The notes under the pieces: generated by a model
Told to the model about the DNA's origin: nothing
The model's input: only the letters and a program-made list of their open reading frames with translations
Databases searched by the model: none
Assembly (NCBI GenBank): GCA_020091685.1
Contig: CM034601.1
Span: 10,046,419-10,110,418, forward strand
DNA from: Lutjanus erythropterus
Lineage: Eukaryota > Chordata > Actinopteri > Lutjaniformes > Lutjanidae
Length of the DNA stretch: 64,000 nucleotides
Reading direction: 5' to 3'
Made by a program: the position numbers and the translations under genes
Part shown: positions 1 through 26,046 of the stretch, piece after piece
Numbering within the stretch: position 1 is the stretch's first letter
Layout: every line of letters starts with the position of its first letter

Positions 1-11
1 TTTATTTCAAC

Positions 12-3000
12 ATGGAGTCCGTAGAGGGTAACGAGGAGAAGACAGCAGGTTCTCTGTCTGCGGCTCAGAGGAGAGCAGAGATCCGGAGGAGAAAACTGCT
101 CATGAATTCAGAGGACAGGATGAAGAGAATCGTGGGCTACGCCAAAAACAACGAGTCTGAAAACAGCGGTATGATATGATAACTGATCCAGTTTACAATG
201 AGTCTTTTATATTGAAAACATACTGTCAAGTCACTGTCATTAATACAGCTCAATACCACTAATTTGCTTCAAGTGGCTTTCACAGTATGACGAGATTACA
301 ACACCCTCCATCATTAAATCCTCATTTTGGATGAGCAAATACAATTTTAACGGCGATAAAAATGCAAGAAACCTCAGAGAGTGCAAGAGGAGGGGAGCCT
401 ATCCTAGGATGGACGCACAGAATAAGCCAACAGTGAAATTAAAATACGGACGATCAGGATGACACAATTGTAGGCAAAGTGTAAAAATACATCGATGAGC
501 CACATTATGAAAAGCACTGACAAGTCAAGTGAACAATGGCATCTGCTAAAGGATATATATGATAAGTGAGGCAACAAGTGAACAGTCAGCAGTCCTTCAA
601 GTTGATGTGTTGGGAGAAGGAAAAATGAGCAAACGTAAGGTGGTTAGTACAAGGAAAGGTTCCATACCGCTTTTCATGTACAATACTGACATCAAACCCA
701 CAGTTTTGAGTTTCTGTCAATACCAGTTTCCAAGCTGTCAATAACACAACGATCGAGGCGTTGGTGATTTTAATTTTTGCCTCAAATGTGACCCTAAAAT
801 CACCACAGCGTTTTGAATAAATATTGACATGTTAAATAAAAGCGGTTTAATTTTGCACCAACCCTACTGTGTGCTTTGGATTGTTTTTGAAAGAGACTTG
901 CATGTTGTTGTTTTTTACTAAGATTATATGAAACAGAGAAAAGCAGACAATGGTCACATTTGAGAGATTTGCACTAGAGATTTTGTCATTTTTTGTCCTT
1001 TATAAATAAATTTAAGTTAACAATTAAAGGTCCAGTGAGTGTAAGATTTACAGGGATTTATAGGCTGTATAGGGTAGGAATGGAATATAATATAAAGAGG
1101 TATGATATCAGTGATGTAAAATGATCTGAAAATAAGATTTTATTGTATTTTCATGACCTTAGAGCGAGCCTTTCCTATCTACAGAGGGCACAGGTCTTCT
1201 TCCATGGAAGCCACCATATTTCACTGCCACATTTCTGCAGTATCTCAGAACAAACAAATCAAACACTGGCTCTGGATATGACCTTTTGCATTTTGCAGCC
1301 ACTGTAGATTCTCCGAACTCTCTGAAGGGGAGAGTGAGATGACTTGCAATTTGCAGTTTGCCAACTGACCTCTAGATGTCACTAAATGCACACACTGGTT
1401 CTTTATTAGATGTTATTGTTTCTAGTTATATCTGATGTCTCTGATGTTGTCTCACATCTGCAGCCGGAGCGTCCCGGCGTCCCACAGAACCCCACTTTCA
1501 CCTCGATCTGGACAGGACAGAGCCATGGTCGTCCTCATCATCCCCGAGACCGTCTCCCTTCCTGCCAGAGGCATCCGGGCTCGGCAGTCGCTCCCTCAGT
1601 GCCACTCCGGAGAGGAGGGGCTCGCCCCTGCTGGGCTTCAGTGAGCCACTCGGAGGGTCCCTGGAGGACGACAGCGGAGGGATCCGACAGAGGCCGAGGG
1701 GGGAGCGGGTATCGGATGACCCCAGCAGCTCTCCGCGTCGGGGCCTCCAGAAGTACCTGTCCCGTTTTGACGATGCCATGAAGCTGCGGGGTCAGCTGGC
1801 CAATGAGAAGCCGGCCCAGGACGGAGGGTCCGACTCAGAGGAGTTTGATCCCTTCAGAATCTTCAGGCTCATCGGCAGCGTCCTCCTCGCTATTTTCGTC
1901 AGGATTTTTGTCTGCAAATATCTGGTGAGTCTGCTCATGTGGCTGTGATCACTGTGAGATTGGCTCAGTGCTTTTCTTACATGTCACCTGATTACAATTT
2001 AGACCTTAAAGTCATCCATGGACCCTCAGTAGCTCATTCACAACATTTAGGGGCAGTGTGTGACTAGCATAATCTAAGTAAGACAATGAAATGGTGGTTA
2101 TAGGTTTTGAATGAATTGATTGCCTGCAACATGTTCCAAAAAAGCTGGGACATATGACGTGATATATGACTTCAGGTACTGTGTATTTTGTGCTTGTTAA
2201 TGCACCACGTATTTTCAATGAGAGACAAGTCCAGACTGCAGGCAGGTCAGTCTAGTACCTGAACTTTTTTACTACGACGCCGTGCTGCTGGAACACATGC
2301 AGAACGTGTCTTTGCATTGTCCTGCTGAAATCCAGTGACTTCCTTTAAAAAAAGACGTCATCTGGGTTGCAGCCTACGTTGCTCCAAAACCTGCATGGAC
2401 CTTTCAGCATTACTGGGGCCTCTGCAGATGTGACAGTTACCCATGATGCCATGGGCACTTAGACACCTCCATACCATCACAGATGCTGGCTTTTGAAAAA
2501 AAAAAAAGTGCTCCTGACAGGCTGGATGGTCCTTTTCCTTTTTAACCCAGAGGACGTTCCCTGTCTTTTGCTGCCCCTGTCCCAACTTTTTTTAACTTCT
2601 TTGCAGGTATCAAGTTCAGAATGAGTGTATACTTACAAAAAAATAAGTTTAAATGTTAAATATCTTGTCTTTGTGCTGTATTCAATTGCATACAGGTCGA
2701 CATGATTTGCAAATCATGGCATTCTGTTTTTATCTATGTTTTACACAACATCTTAACATTTTTGGAAATGTTATATTTAACTCTATGTGTAGGATTTTTT
2801 AAAAAGATTCTACTAGCAAGCATACAGTACCAGAGATAATGAGCTCAGTTTGTCTATATTGTCCTCTCTTTGCAGGTAACAAAAAATCTAGTTGTAATTT
2901 TTTTGAACTCCTTAAAAGTACACTAGCATAATTTTTCCACTTACGGCCTCATATTATTTCTGAGCAACAAATAGCAAATCATAGTTTTTAGTCATGATAT

Positions 3001-4650
3001 TAAAGTAAGACATCCTTACACTGGTGAAAATTGCAGAAAATTACTGTGTTGAGACATTTTACGTGTTGATTTTGTGTCGATACATGTTGTGCGTTGATAC
3101 GTGATGTTTACAGTCTGAAATCCACCCACATTTAATTGTACTGCATCTGATTACAAGAAACGTGGAACTGTTGTGGTAATGTGACTCTATTTTTTTTTTT
3201 TTTATTATAGTCAATATTTGCTCCATTTCTGACCCTTGAACTGGCCTACATGGGGTTGTCCAAATACTTTCCAAAGGTGAGTTTGCATTTAATATTTTAT
3301 GATCCCTTCCCCATTGTTATATTCTCAAATATAACACGTAGGCAGACAGTGGACTTTGGGTGCAAAATTCTTCGATGTGAAGAGATGCATTGGAGATGTG
3401 AGTGTGCAAAGTCAGTTCATTGTTTTTCACATTGTTTAGTTTGTCAGAAGTTGGATCCTATCTATAAATAACCCATTGTCTTTGCTCTGACGTTGCTGCT
3501 GGCCACATCTGCAGTGAATGTCATTAAAAGTTAATGTAACCTTGATTGTGACGTAGGCACAAACACATAGCCACATATTTGTTATTTCTGATGTAGATAT
3601 TTTTATTTAAATGTTACAAAGGTCACATACTGCACCTTTTCACAGCACCACAATGAATTATACTGTATATGTCAAAAGCCCAGTAGTACTGTTTAAAGGA
3701 ACAATCCATTGTTTTTTGTTTCCTTTCTGAGAGATAGATAAAAGACTGAAACTGTTCTCATGTCTGCATGATAAATATGAAGCTCTAGGTGATTAGCTTA
3801 GCTTTGCATAAAGTTTAGAAGCATGGCTGGTCTGGCCGTGAGATTTCCAGGCAATCAACAGAGTTTCCAGGAAGCTATTGGCCCTACCGAGAAAAACAAT
3901 AACGCTTTGGTTTTATACTTTGTTTTCTCTGTGGATTAAACAAATGAGGAATAATGAATAGTGAGCAGATTATTATTGCAAAATAAACCCAGACAGGGTG
4001 ATGAATCACCTTCATGGGTTTTATTTTGCAATAATGACCCACCTGCTGTACGTTATTCAGCTCATTACACAGCATCTTAACAAAACAAATCAGTTATTCA
4101 ACACAAGAAAGTGATTTAAAAATTATTGTTGTTAAGTGAGCTGTAGAGGTGTTGGTAGGTGTAGTTTTGAACTTCAGGCTAGTTGTTTCCTCCAGTGTTC
4201 ATGCTAAGCTAAGCTAAGCTAAGCTAAAACATATTAGCCATTACATTAAGTAATTTATCAAGCAGAAAGCAGTTTTTAGAAGTGAATAACTGCTGCTTTT
4301 GTTTGTTTTCTACCATTTCTATAAAACTTCTTATCTATTTTGGTATTTTTTTTATTGGTTTATTAACTGAAAATGAATAAATAAATTGGAGGAATCAACA
4401 GTGAGAAAATAATCATTGGTTTCAGTCATGCATCATAGTTATACTCTTGTTCCTCCAGGTAGAGAAAAAGGCCCAGACCACTGTGCTGACCGCGGCCCTG
4501 TTGCTATCCGGCATCCCCGCTGAGGTCATCAACCGCTCCATGGACACCTACAGGAGGATGGGCGACGTCTTCGCCGACCTCTGCGTTTACTTCTTCACCT
4601 TCATCCTCTCACACGAGATCTTGCTGCTCATTGGTTCAGAGACTCCCTGA
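12..4650 (+). CDS. camlg: CAMLG (calcium signal-modulating cyclophilin ligand, GET2-like), complete, 4 exons
   Basis: Coding exons are 12-168, 1464-1924, 3211-3276 and 4459-4650, all with GT-AG borders and matching phases. Together they give 291 codons, close to the human length of about 296. The start is the first ATG, followed by [10 protein letters not shown]. The basic cluster [11 protein letters not shown] at residues 20-30 is the family hallmark: in GET2/CAML it binds the cytosolic ATPase GET3 (TRC40). Three hydrophobic segments lie near residues 186-206, 207-224 and 266-286, as expected for an ER membrane protein with a cytosolic N-terminus. With GET1 (WRB) it forms the receptor that inserts tail-anchored proteins into the ER. 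Exon 2 carries a variable Ser/Pro/Arg-rich linker. No stop or frameshift was seen. The promoter lies outside the window, because the ATG is 12 bases from its edge. Family and function are known; orthology is inferred from sequence and synteny. Confidence 0.95.
1025..1405. mobile_element. MITE-like inverted-repeat element in CAMLG intron 1
   Basis: The left end reads taaaggtccagtgagtg. The right end, read in reverse complement, is taaagaaccagtgtgtg, giving imperfect terminal inverted repeats about 380 bases apart. The interior has no coding potential. I recognise this type of element as a common short non-autonomous repeat of fish genomes. A target-site duplication is not obvious. It ends about 60 bases before CAMLG exon 2, so part of it may contribute to the branch-point region of that intron. 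Confidence 0.6.
2105..2785. repeat. Dispersed repeat with TTCCAAAAAAG and ATTTGCAAATCAT modules (copy 1 of 3)
   Basis: In CAMLG intron 2. It contains the strings gttccaaaaaagctggga and tatcttgtctttgtgctgta, then a tttgcaaatcatggcattc module. Related modules occur at 29365-29765 and 60485-60760. The copies look like decayed non-autonomous DNA transposons of one family. Borders are approximate and no transposase was seen. Confidence 0.55.
3695..4230. repeat. Dispersed repeat and short (CTAAG)n tract in CAMLG intron 3
   Basis: Starts near aaaggaacaatccattg, contains the phrase gattagcttagctttgcat, and ends in four tandem CTAAG units at 4204-4226. The style matches short interspersed repeats of fishes, but I cannot name the family and the borders are approximate. 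Confidence 0.35.
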
Positions 4651-5284
4651 TGTGAACCAGGAGGATCTCAGTAACCCCGCCTCCCTCCCCCTTATCGATG
4701 TCCTCTCCCTGTGTCTCCCATAGCAACCAGGCATGGTCATTTACATCAGCTGACGCGGGTTTGTTGTCGACTGTCTGGAAATGAATCCTCGCTGCCTTAT
4801 GATCAGGGTCGCGTGTCAGCTGGACCAGTTCTCTTTGATTCAGTGCTTCAGGATTCCACTACAGCTAAGCTACATGTGACCAGAGAGTCCAGTGTTTATT
4901 ACAGATCTCCAGTTCTGCAGCTGAGAAACAAAAACACAGTTTGTGTTTGTTAGTGCAAAGAATGTACAGTGGTATTTATCAAGCTGATTGATATTTATTC
5001 GTCAGGTATAGCTCAGAAAATGGTAAATGTCATGTTCAGGCGTGGACAGCAGCACTGATGATCATCAGGTTTGCAGCCACAGACTCCATTTAACTTATGA
5101 CTGGGAGGCACTGGAGTCCCGTAAGGGCTGAGAGATATTTCTGAACCTGACATCATTCATTAAAAAATTCTGATATTGATGCATCTCACAGTATGGAGAA
5201 GTTTACCAAATCACACAAAGGAGCGATTAGTAATAATTGCATTTCCAAAAATTAGTATTGCAGTCCAAATAGCGAGTTGGTGCT

Positions 5285-5333
5285 ATAGACTGTATATTAA
5301 ATAGGTTGAATTCCTATTTAATATACAATCTAT
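5285..5333. repeat. Near-perfect 21-bp hairpin
   Basis: The left arm atagactgtatattaaatag plus G pairs with 5313-5333 at one mismatch around a 7-base loop (ttgaatt). The arm resembles the ATAGACTGTATAT motif found in many fish repeats, so it is probably the relic of a foldback element rather than an RNA gene. Confidence 0.6.
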
Positions 5334-7428
5334 GGTTGAAGCAAGTTGTTTCCCCTGCTGCCCTCTCCTTCCTAGACTCGAGGAAGCTCAGGCAGGCTGC
5401 AGGAACACCACAGGAGTGCAAGACGAGTGCAACATTTTAATGTGACGATAACAAAAGACACCAAGTCCTCCACTGTGAGTTGATCTGCTGTTTCTTACTG
5501 TCAGTTCCCTGTCGATGTAAAGCTAAGCCCACTATCCTAAAAAACAAAAGTCCACTTCTCTGAAAATATACTCTTGACTCTGGACTTCAGTTCAGTGACT
5601 GCCTGTCTTACTGCCTGCCAGACTCCATTAAAATGTTGCTCAATTTAGCCGTTATAAACATCTACACCTTCTAAAAGATTATTAATGATTTTGTACAACA
5701 CATAAACAGACACTTGTTCATTTCACTGACATGAAACACTCAAACAATAACACACGTTACAGGCCAGAATAGAAATTTTAAAGGAGGACATTGCAGCTGT
5801 AGCGTTGTTGTCAGTGAAGTGAGAATTTCAACTTAGCATGTTTATTTTATGATTTATTACACTAAATATATTACAGATTTCCTGTTTAATGCAGTGAACT
5901 GTCATTCAGTGTTATGCATCATAACAAAAACGGACTCAAAAGTGACTTACGTAACATAATTTTGTAAAAAGAAAACCGTATATGTTGATGTTGTCATGAC
6001 GCAGTTTACTGGAAACTTATCCAGAATTATATTGAATTATCGCCCCGAGTCCTTCTAAAGACCCACCACCAAAGTTGGTGTATAAACTGTGCAGGAGTGC
6101 CATATTCTCAGTGACACTGTCTCCTCAGCAGGCGCCTGACTGCTGCTAAACCAAAACTGCTGGTAAAATGATGGGAACTACTGAGAAATTTGGAGGTAGC
6201 TGATCTAGTAAACAACTACCAACTTGTAAACACTGACTAGAATATCTGTTTGTCATACTAGTCAGCCCTGCATTGCGTCAGATAGGGTTGGGGTCAGTGC
6301 ATTTTCTGTTCATGCCATTCAAAACTTGAATCTTAATTAAAAAAGAAAAGAAAATCCACCTCTTGAATTGACTGAACTGAATGAACTACACTGACCCTTG
6401 GAATAAAGAGGTTTTGTGGAGTTCTTCCGTTATGATTGACAGTCAGTGACTGAGAGACAGAGTATCATCAGGACTGACTGGCGGTTTCCGTTTCACTCAT
6501 ACCTAATAATCATCATCTCCGCTGATCTGTCGCAGCATCTGCACCTCGAGCAGTAGTCCACCATGAGGGTTTGCAGTGATGTCTCAAACAGTAACAATAA
6601 TGGAGGTCTTAACAACTTAACATTTCCTTTAAGCAAAAGTTTCAAGGACACTCAAATAGTGCAATCTCTAATTTTTTTTCTCATGACTGCTTCAACTAGT
6701 CCTGCCCTACTGTGCTCTGATTGGCTCCTACTACTAGCCATTGTTAACATTGTAAAATAGTCTATTTAAACCCTAAACCATGATCTTTTCCTAAGCTTGC
6801 AATAAATAAATAAACCTACCCAAACTGCGACTGGAAACTAAATATAACAGGTCAACTACGCTGATTGTGACATTGAGGTTCATGTGGGACATGGAGTCCT
6901 GAGAGTCTTTGATCCATTCATCCACCACAACCTCTTAGCTAAACTTCTCCCAACTGCCGATACACTTGCACTCACAGCCAATCAGAGCACAGCGGGGCGA
7001 GACCAGGGGGAACGGTCTTGAGGCACAGGATCTATGGCCCCAACCATGGCTCTGAAATATCAGTAGTCTAACTGTGTTCTGTACTGATAAATCCACGGAG
7101 CTGTCCGCGGTGCTGAAGTAGCAGACAGATTTGAAATTTGAACTTTTTTCTCTCAGTCCTGCTCTTCTATCAGTTTCATCTTGGATCTATAACATCAAAA
7201 GAGTCACATGATGAGATGGTTCTGTAGTTGCGGGTGAAAGTAAGGAACCGGGTCCATCCCCTCTGTTAAGAATTAACAACATAGTCCACTGCTTTGAGTT
7301 TTCTGTCAGAAACAACGAGTTCAGGAGGTAAATATGGAGACATCACAGCATCCAGCTTTCATTTTAACACTCTAACTGTAGGAGAAGAACAGCTGTGTGA
7401 TCATTTAGATCATCAGGAAGCACTGGGT

Positions 7429-8303
7429 ACGCTCTTAGAAACAAAAGTCCTAAGTAGAACCATAAAGGGTTCTTCTGCTTGTCCCCATAGGAGAACCCTT
7501 TGAAAGAGTTCCAAGTGATATACACAGGAACCAAAGAGTCGTCCACCTGCAACGCAACATAAAGCAACATAAAACAACAAAACATAAACGCAACAGAATC
7601 TTTCCACCGTCTAAGAACCCTTTTATATTCTTAGAGTTTTACCCTTAAGAACCCACATAAGAGGTTCTACTGAAAGTCCTTTTCATTATGGTAGAAAGAA
7701 CCCTTGATGAAAGAGTTTTTCAAGGAATTCAACAACCCTCTCTGGGGTTCTGTCCACCCTCTAAAGGTGCTAACAAGAACCCACGAGGGGGGTTCCACAA
7801 AGACCCCTTTTACATTCCAAGGGGTTTCCCCTTTAGAACCCACCAAGGAGGCTCTGCTGAGAATCCTTGATGAAAGAATTCTTCAAGGAATTCAACAACC
7901 CTCTCTGGGGTTCTGTCCAGAATCTTTACACCCTCCACGGGTGCTAACAAGAACCCACACAAGAGGTTCTACCAAGAATCCTTTTATACTCCAATGCTTT
8001 CATCTAGAACCCACCCAGGGTGTTCTCCCAAGGACCCCTCTATATTCCATGGGTTTTATTTAGTATTTTATTGTGGAGGTTCTAACGAGAAGGGTTTCAT
8101 CTAGAACTGGCCCATGGGGTTCTACCGAGAGCTCTTTTATATTGTGGTACAAAGAACTCTTGACACAACTTTCTTTCAAAAGGGTTTCTTAATGGAGCCC
8201 CTTGTCCTATCCTAGTCTGAACCCTTTCTTCAAAAAAAAAAAAAGTTCTTCAGAAGCAAATGGTTCTGGGAAGAACCCTTTTGGAACCCGTATTTTGAGG
8301 AGT
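7429..8303. mobile_element. Degenerate foldback element rich in GGTTCT / AGAACC
   Basis: About 875 bases in which AGAACCC and GGGTTCT alternate on the same strand every 10-30 bases, so that many short stretches are inverted copies of each other. The left edge reads acgctcttagaaacaaaag and the right edge ttttggaacccgtattttga. A longer internal unit (gaattcaacaaccctctctg followed by gggttctgtcca) occurs twice, at about 7725 and 7890, showing local tandem duplication. This matches a family I know as a very abundant foldback repeat in teleosts. The open frames inside it are repeat by-products. Confidence 0.7.
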
Positions 8304-10299
8304 GCACTACATATGAAAGAAAAACTGAGATCAGGAGTTTTGATCACAGTCCAAATATCCTGAGATGGGGGTGTTACAGAAGGTTAGAGATGGCAAACAT
8401 GCTCTGAATACAGGAAATACATGAGTATGAATTGATTGAAAACAAATGATCATTTTAATAAAACGTGTTGTTTTGAGGTCAGTTATACTCACAGGCCCTC
8501 CAGCCTTTGTTTAGTTAGAGATTAAAAATATAGTTTGCTCATTTAAGGACATTAGAGAACATTTCAGAGAATCTGAATTGTTCATCTTGTAACTAAAAAA
8601 GTTTGTCTTTCATTATCATTTCCTGATTATTTAAATTTGTGTCCTGAGACCTCGAACTCTCCTTTAATCGGTGGATAAGAATCCTGTGTTTGTGTTGTGA
8701 CAGATTCCCTCGTAGGAAGTGCTTTAAGTTATATTTTCTGTCGTGATCTTGTCACCCGGTGTTCAGAAGGGTCCACCTATGTTACGAACAAGTTTTCTTC
8801 CATTTTGTTTAGGTTGTGAACTCAGAAGAAGCATTTAATCCTTGAACGCGGAGTGTCTTATTTTGCACGGCTGTGAGCTTGAAAACGCAGTGAGCTTCAT
8901 ACAGTGTAGTGTGTACATAATGAAAAGGGCAACTGACGGGAATATTTTGGGGTTTTACTGGAAAGCACTGTCACTGCAAATGAATGTTAGGCAGTGAGAG
9001 TTTGTATGAATATTTGTGTTGAGTAATTCTGGTGATGTGTCCTGCTCTGCTTTGTTCAAGCCTCATACATACATGACTTTATATACAGTATACTCTTCGC
9101 TTCAGTGCTGTTATGTCCTCTCTCCATACTTTTAGTATCATCCAAATTAATTTATTAGTGTGAATATATTTTTTTTTTCATGTTGTAAATTAATCGGTGT
9201 GATTTATCCTACGACTTGTCTGACCTACTTGATTGTTTTTGATAATGTTTACAGAATAACTGTTTTTAATGGCTCTTACAGTATCTTACATAATTGAACT
9301 TCAATTACAAAGTTAGTGTTGACATGATGTAAACAGTCTCTGCTTAAAAACGTACACAGGAATGAATAACCGAACAATTCATACCAAATAAATACTACTT
9401 GTGTGACATACTTTGTTTTGAGTCTCTTTTCTTTCTCGATTAATTTATTTTATTTATGGGGTTTTGTAACCGGGACAGTGAGTGCACATTACTAAACTGC
9501 ATTTGATTGAAAACCTACTTTCCTGTGATAGTTTGCTTTCAGGCCATGATGAAATGCAGGAAAATGAAACATTGAGCATTATATTATACCATGTGTAATT
9601 TTGCAAATATTTTATGTGTCAAAATATTTATAAAGAATTATAATAATAGTACACAAATATCCTTCATTATATGAAAGTTCCACAAGAACAAAAAAATACA
9701 ATATGTCCCATAGATGAAACAAAACAAAACAGTCACAAGCTTAATGAGTGCATCCTATTCATTTCCCAAATGTCTTTGTTATCACTATTTTCTATTAAAT
9801 GTAGCAGAGTAAAAAGTACAGTTTCCTCTAATATTTGCTAGAGCAAAAATATTATGATAAAAGTACTGTAAGAATAAAAAGAATATATATTAATGTAAGT
9901 ATTACAGGAAAATACTGAAGTACCACCACATGTATGGAAGACCTATAGCCCAAAACCCAAAATGAAAAATAAATTTAAAAAGTAAATAAACTACTCAATA
10001 AATAAACATATGTGCCATTAAATGCATCAAAATGATATTAAAAATAAATTTAGGCTTTAATAAATGTAAACAATGTAAAAAAAAAAGTGTTATTTCTATT
10101 TAGAAATGAATAAACTAATTTTAATACAAAGATAAATGAATACAGAAGCAAAATAAAACAGAAATATCCATTTATTTCATGTTTTATAAATTCATTAATG
10201 CCTACGTTTATTTTTGATATTATGTTTTCTGCATTTAATGATACCTTTTTTTAAAACATTTTTGACTGTTTTAGCTGTCACTAGTGAATTTTTATAGTC

Positions 10300-10487
10300 G
10301 TCATTCTGACCTCCCACCGCGCGGTGGCGCTGTACGCTGTTCACGTACGAGTTTGTGAATTAAAATTGTCGCATTTTTGTGACGTGCGGGTTGAAAGACC
10401 ACAAACAAGCGTTCACCGCACTACAGTCGTCATTTGTCCGTAAACTAATAACACATTTTTTACGAGGCCTAACTTTGTTGAGTAACA
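10300..10487 (+). promoter_or_regulatory. Likely DDX46 promoter / 5' UTR
   Basis: An abrupt CpG-richer island in AT-rich DNA directly upstream of the DDX46 start. It holds a perfect 14-bp palindrome ccaccgcgcggtgg (10314-10327) and a CRE-like half-site in gtgacgtgcg near 10380. No TATA box is evident. The promoter role is inferred from position and composition only; the transcription start is not defined. Confidence 0.5.
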
Positions 10488-24640
<14,153 letters not shown>

Positions 24641-24930
24641 AGGAGGAATCGAGGCTCGCTGGAGGAGTTTCCACCTTTCAACAGTCTTCTGTCATCTCCA
24701 CACTGTCATTAAAGTGGTTGAGGAATATTTTAGTCTATATTTTTAATAATGTTTCTTTCAGTTCCCCCAGTTTAGTGTATGGCTTTGTTTTTGTTTTCCT
24801 TTGTCATCTCTGTACCTCAGTTGAGTTTCTGGTAATTTTATATGTACAGACAATTAATATTAAAATGTCTGATGCCATTTTGACCTCCAGTGTCATTGAA
24901 CCATCACCGGTCTACAATCTGTAATGAGTC

Positions 24931-25274
24931 TTTAAAGGGACAATTCATCACAAAATCAAAAAAACAACGTATTTTTCCACTTACCTGTAGTGCTTTTTCT
25001 TTGGGATAATCCACAGACCACGCCGTGAACAGATCTGTAGATTATCTTTAGTAACTGGGTCAGGATTTCTGGGAAGAGACGTTGGCTTTTGAGTTTTTAA
25101 AATTTAGCTTTTGGTGCTTTGAATACAAGCTGACAGCCATCTAGTTCAAATATATTGAGAGAAGGCTGGTATCTCCAAAACTCGGCAGCTCAGATTAAAA
25201 CTAGATGGATAAATAGCAGTAAAAGCTTAAGGAAAAATATGTATATTTCATGTTGGGATGAACTGTCCTTTTAA
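24931..25274. mobile_element. MITE downstream of DDX46, TIR core AAAGGGACA
   Basis: The left end tttaaagggacaattcatc matches the right end gatgaactgtccttttaaat when reverse-complemented, with few mismatches. The size is about 344 bp with no coding frame. The TIR core resembles those of 28818-29218 and 44202-44725, though the interiors differ. It lies about 290 bases after the DDX46 stop; the sequence between includes ATTAAA variant poly(A) signals at 24708 and 24859, which are candidates only. Confidence 0.7.
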
Positions 25275-25699
25275 ATAAAATAATTTTTTTCTTTAATGTT
25301 ATATTTTGGGTCAGATTTCACCCTGTTGTATGTACAAGCAACATACCAACCAATGTCTTTTACAAAGAGATGCTCAGATGAAAGACGTTTTTACTTTTCC
25401 TCACAATAAAACAATGTGTTGCTATGGAGATGAATTTGTCCTGCTGTTTGCATTAACAAATCTGGTAGATACTGTGTACAACTGTTTAAATTATTCAATA
25501 GGCTTTCGTTTGTATATTATTCATCAGTAGTGCAGTTTGGTAGGCACTGAAACTGGATTATGGCTCAAATTCAGGGCTGTGACATTAAAAAATAAACTGG
25601 ATTTTACAGCTTTTTTGCCGCTTGTTGCTTGTAAATGAACACTTTTGTGGGTTTTAAAGTGAAAACGGCGTTTTGGATGTGAGAGTGGTACAGGAGGTG

Positions 25700-26046
25700 G
25701 AAGGAGAAAGAGCCTCCTCACATCACATCCCCTGGTCGCCGCTCTGCGCATGCTCAGACTGCGCTCCCGTCTTATTAATTTTTAATGGAAAATGGCTGCG
25801 TTTCTTATCCAAACCTCTGGAGCTGGCAGATAAAAAAAAAAAAAATAACCCCTCGTCTGTCTGAACCATCTCTCGTCCCGGTAAACGTCCACGCCGAAAC
25901 GAACCCGGTGTGCCGACCAAACGCGAGCTGAGCCGGTGTCCTGTGCTGCGAACATTTTGGGGGAAAATGGATCGACTCACGCTTTGAGGGATGAAAGATC
26001 ATTTTTCTCCTTAACCCTTTCTGCTCCGAGATCTGCGAACAATCGA
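25700..26046 (+). promoter_or_regulatory. Likely C5orf24 promoter and untranslated first exon
   Basis: CpG density rises sharply here relative to the flanks (ctcgtcccggtaaacgtcc, gaacccggtgtgccgacc). A good splice donor, aatcgag followed by gtacag, sits at 26046. The coding exon at 29831 begins just after an acceptor-like tctgacccccag, so an untranslated exon spliced over about 3.8 kb fits. This is inferred from composition and splice signals; transcript data would settle it. Confidence 0.45.

Larger units (their letters stand above)
4651..10299. other. CAMLG 3' side and intergenic region, no gene recognised
   Basis: No open frame here looks like a conserved protein or has convincing splice partners. 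The first part is probably CAMLG 3' UTR; AATAAA-type signals near 6800 are far downstream and uncertain. It holds a near-perfect hairpin (5285-5333), a GGTTCT foldback repeat (7429-8303) and AT-rich sequence from about 9440 to 10300. Confidence 0.6.

Noticed and set aside
1498..1779. 93-codon - strand frame in CAMLG exon 2 (and a + strand alternative frame)
   Set aside because: Both overlap a conserved coding exon with correct splice borders; they are shadows of GC-rich coding sequence.
7704..8063. 119-codon frame in the foldback repeat
   Set aside because: Made entirely of GGTTCT/AGAACC repeat units; no conserved residues beyond the repeat period.
7429..8303. Regularly spaced repeats resembling an array
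   Set aside because: Spacing is irregular, both orientations alternate, and the host is a vertebrate. It is a foldback repeat, not a CRISPR-like locus.
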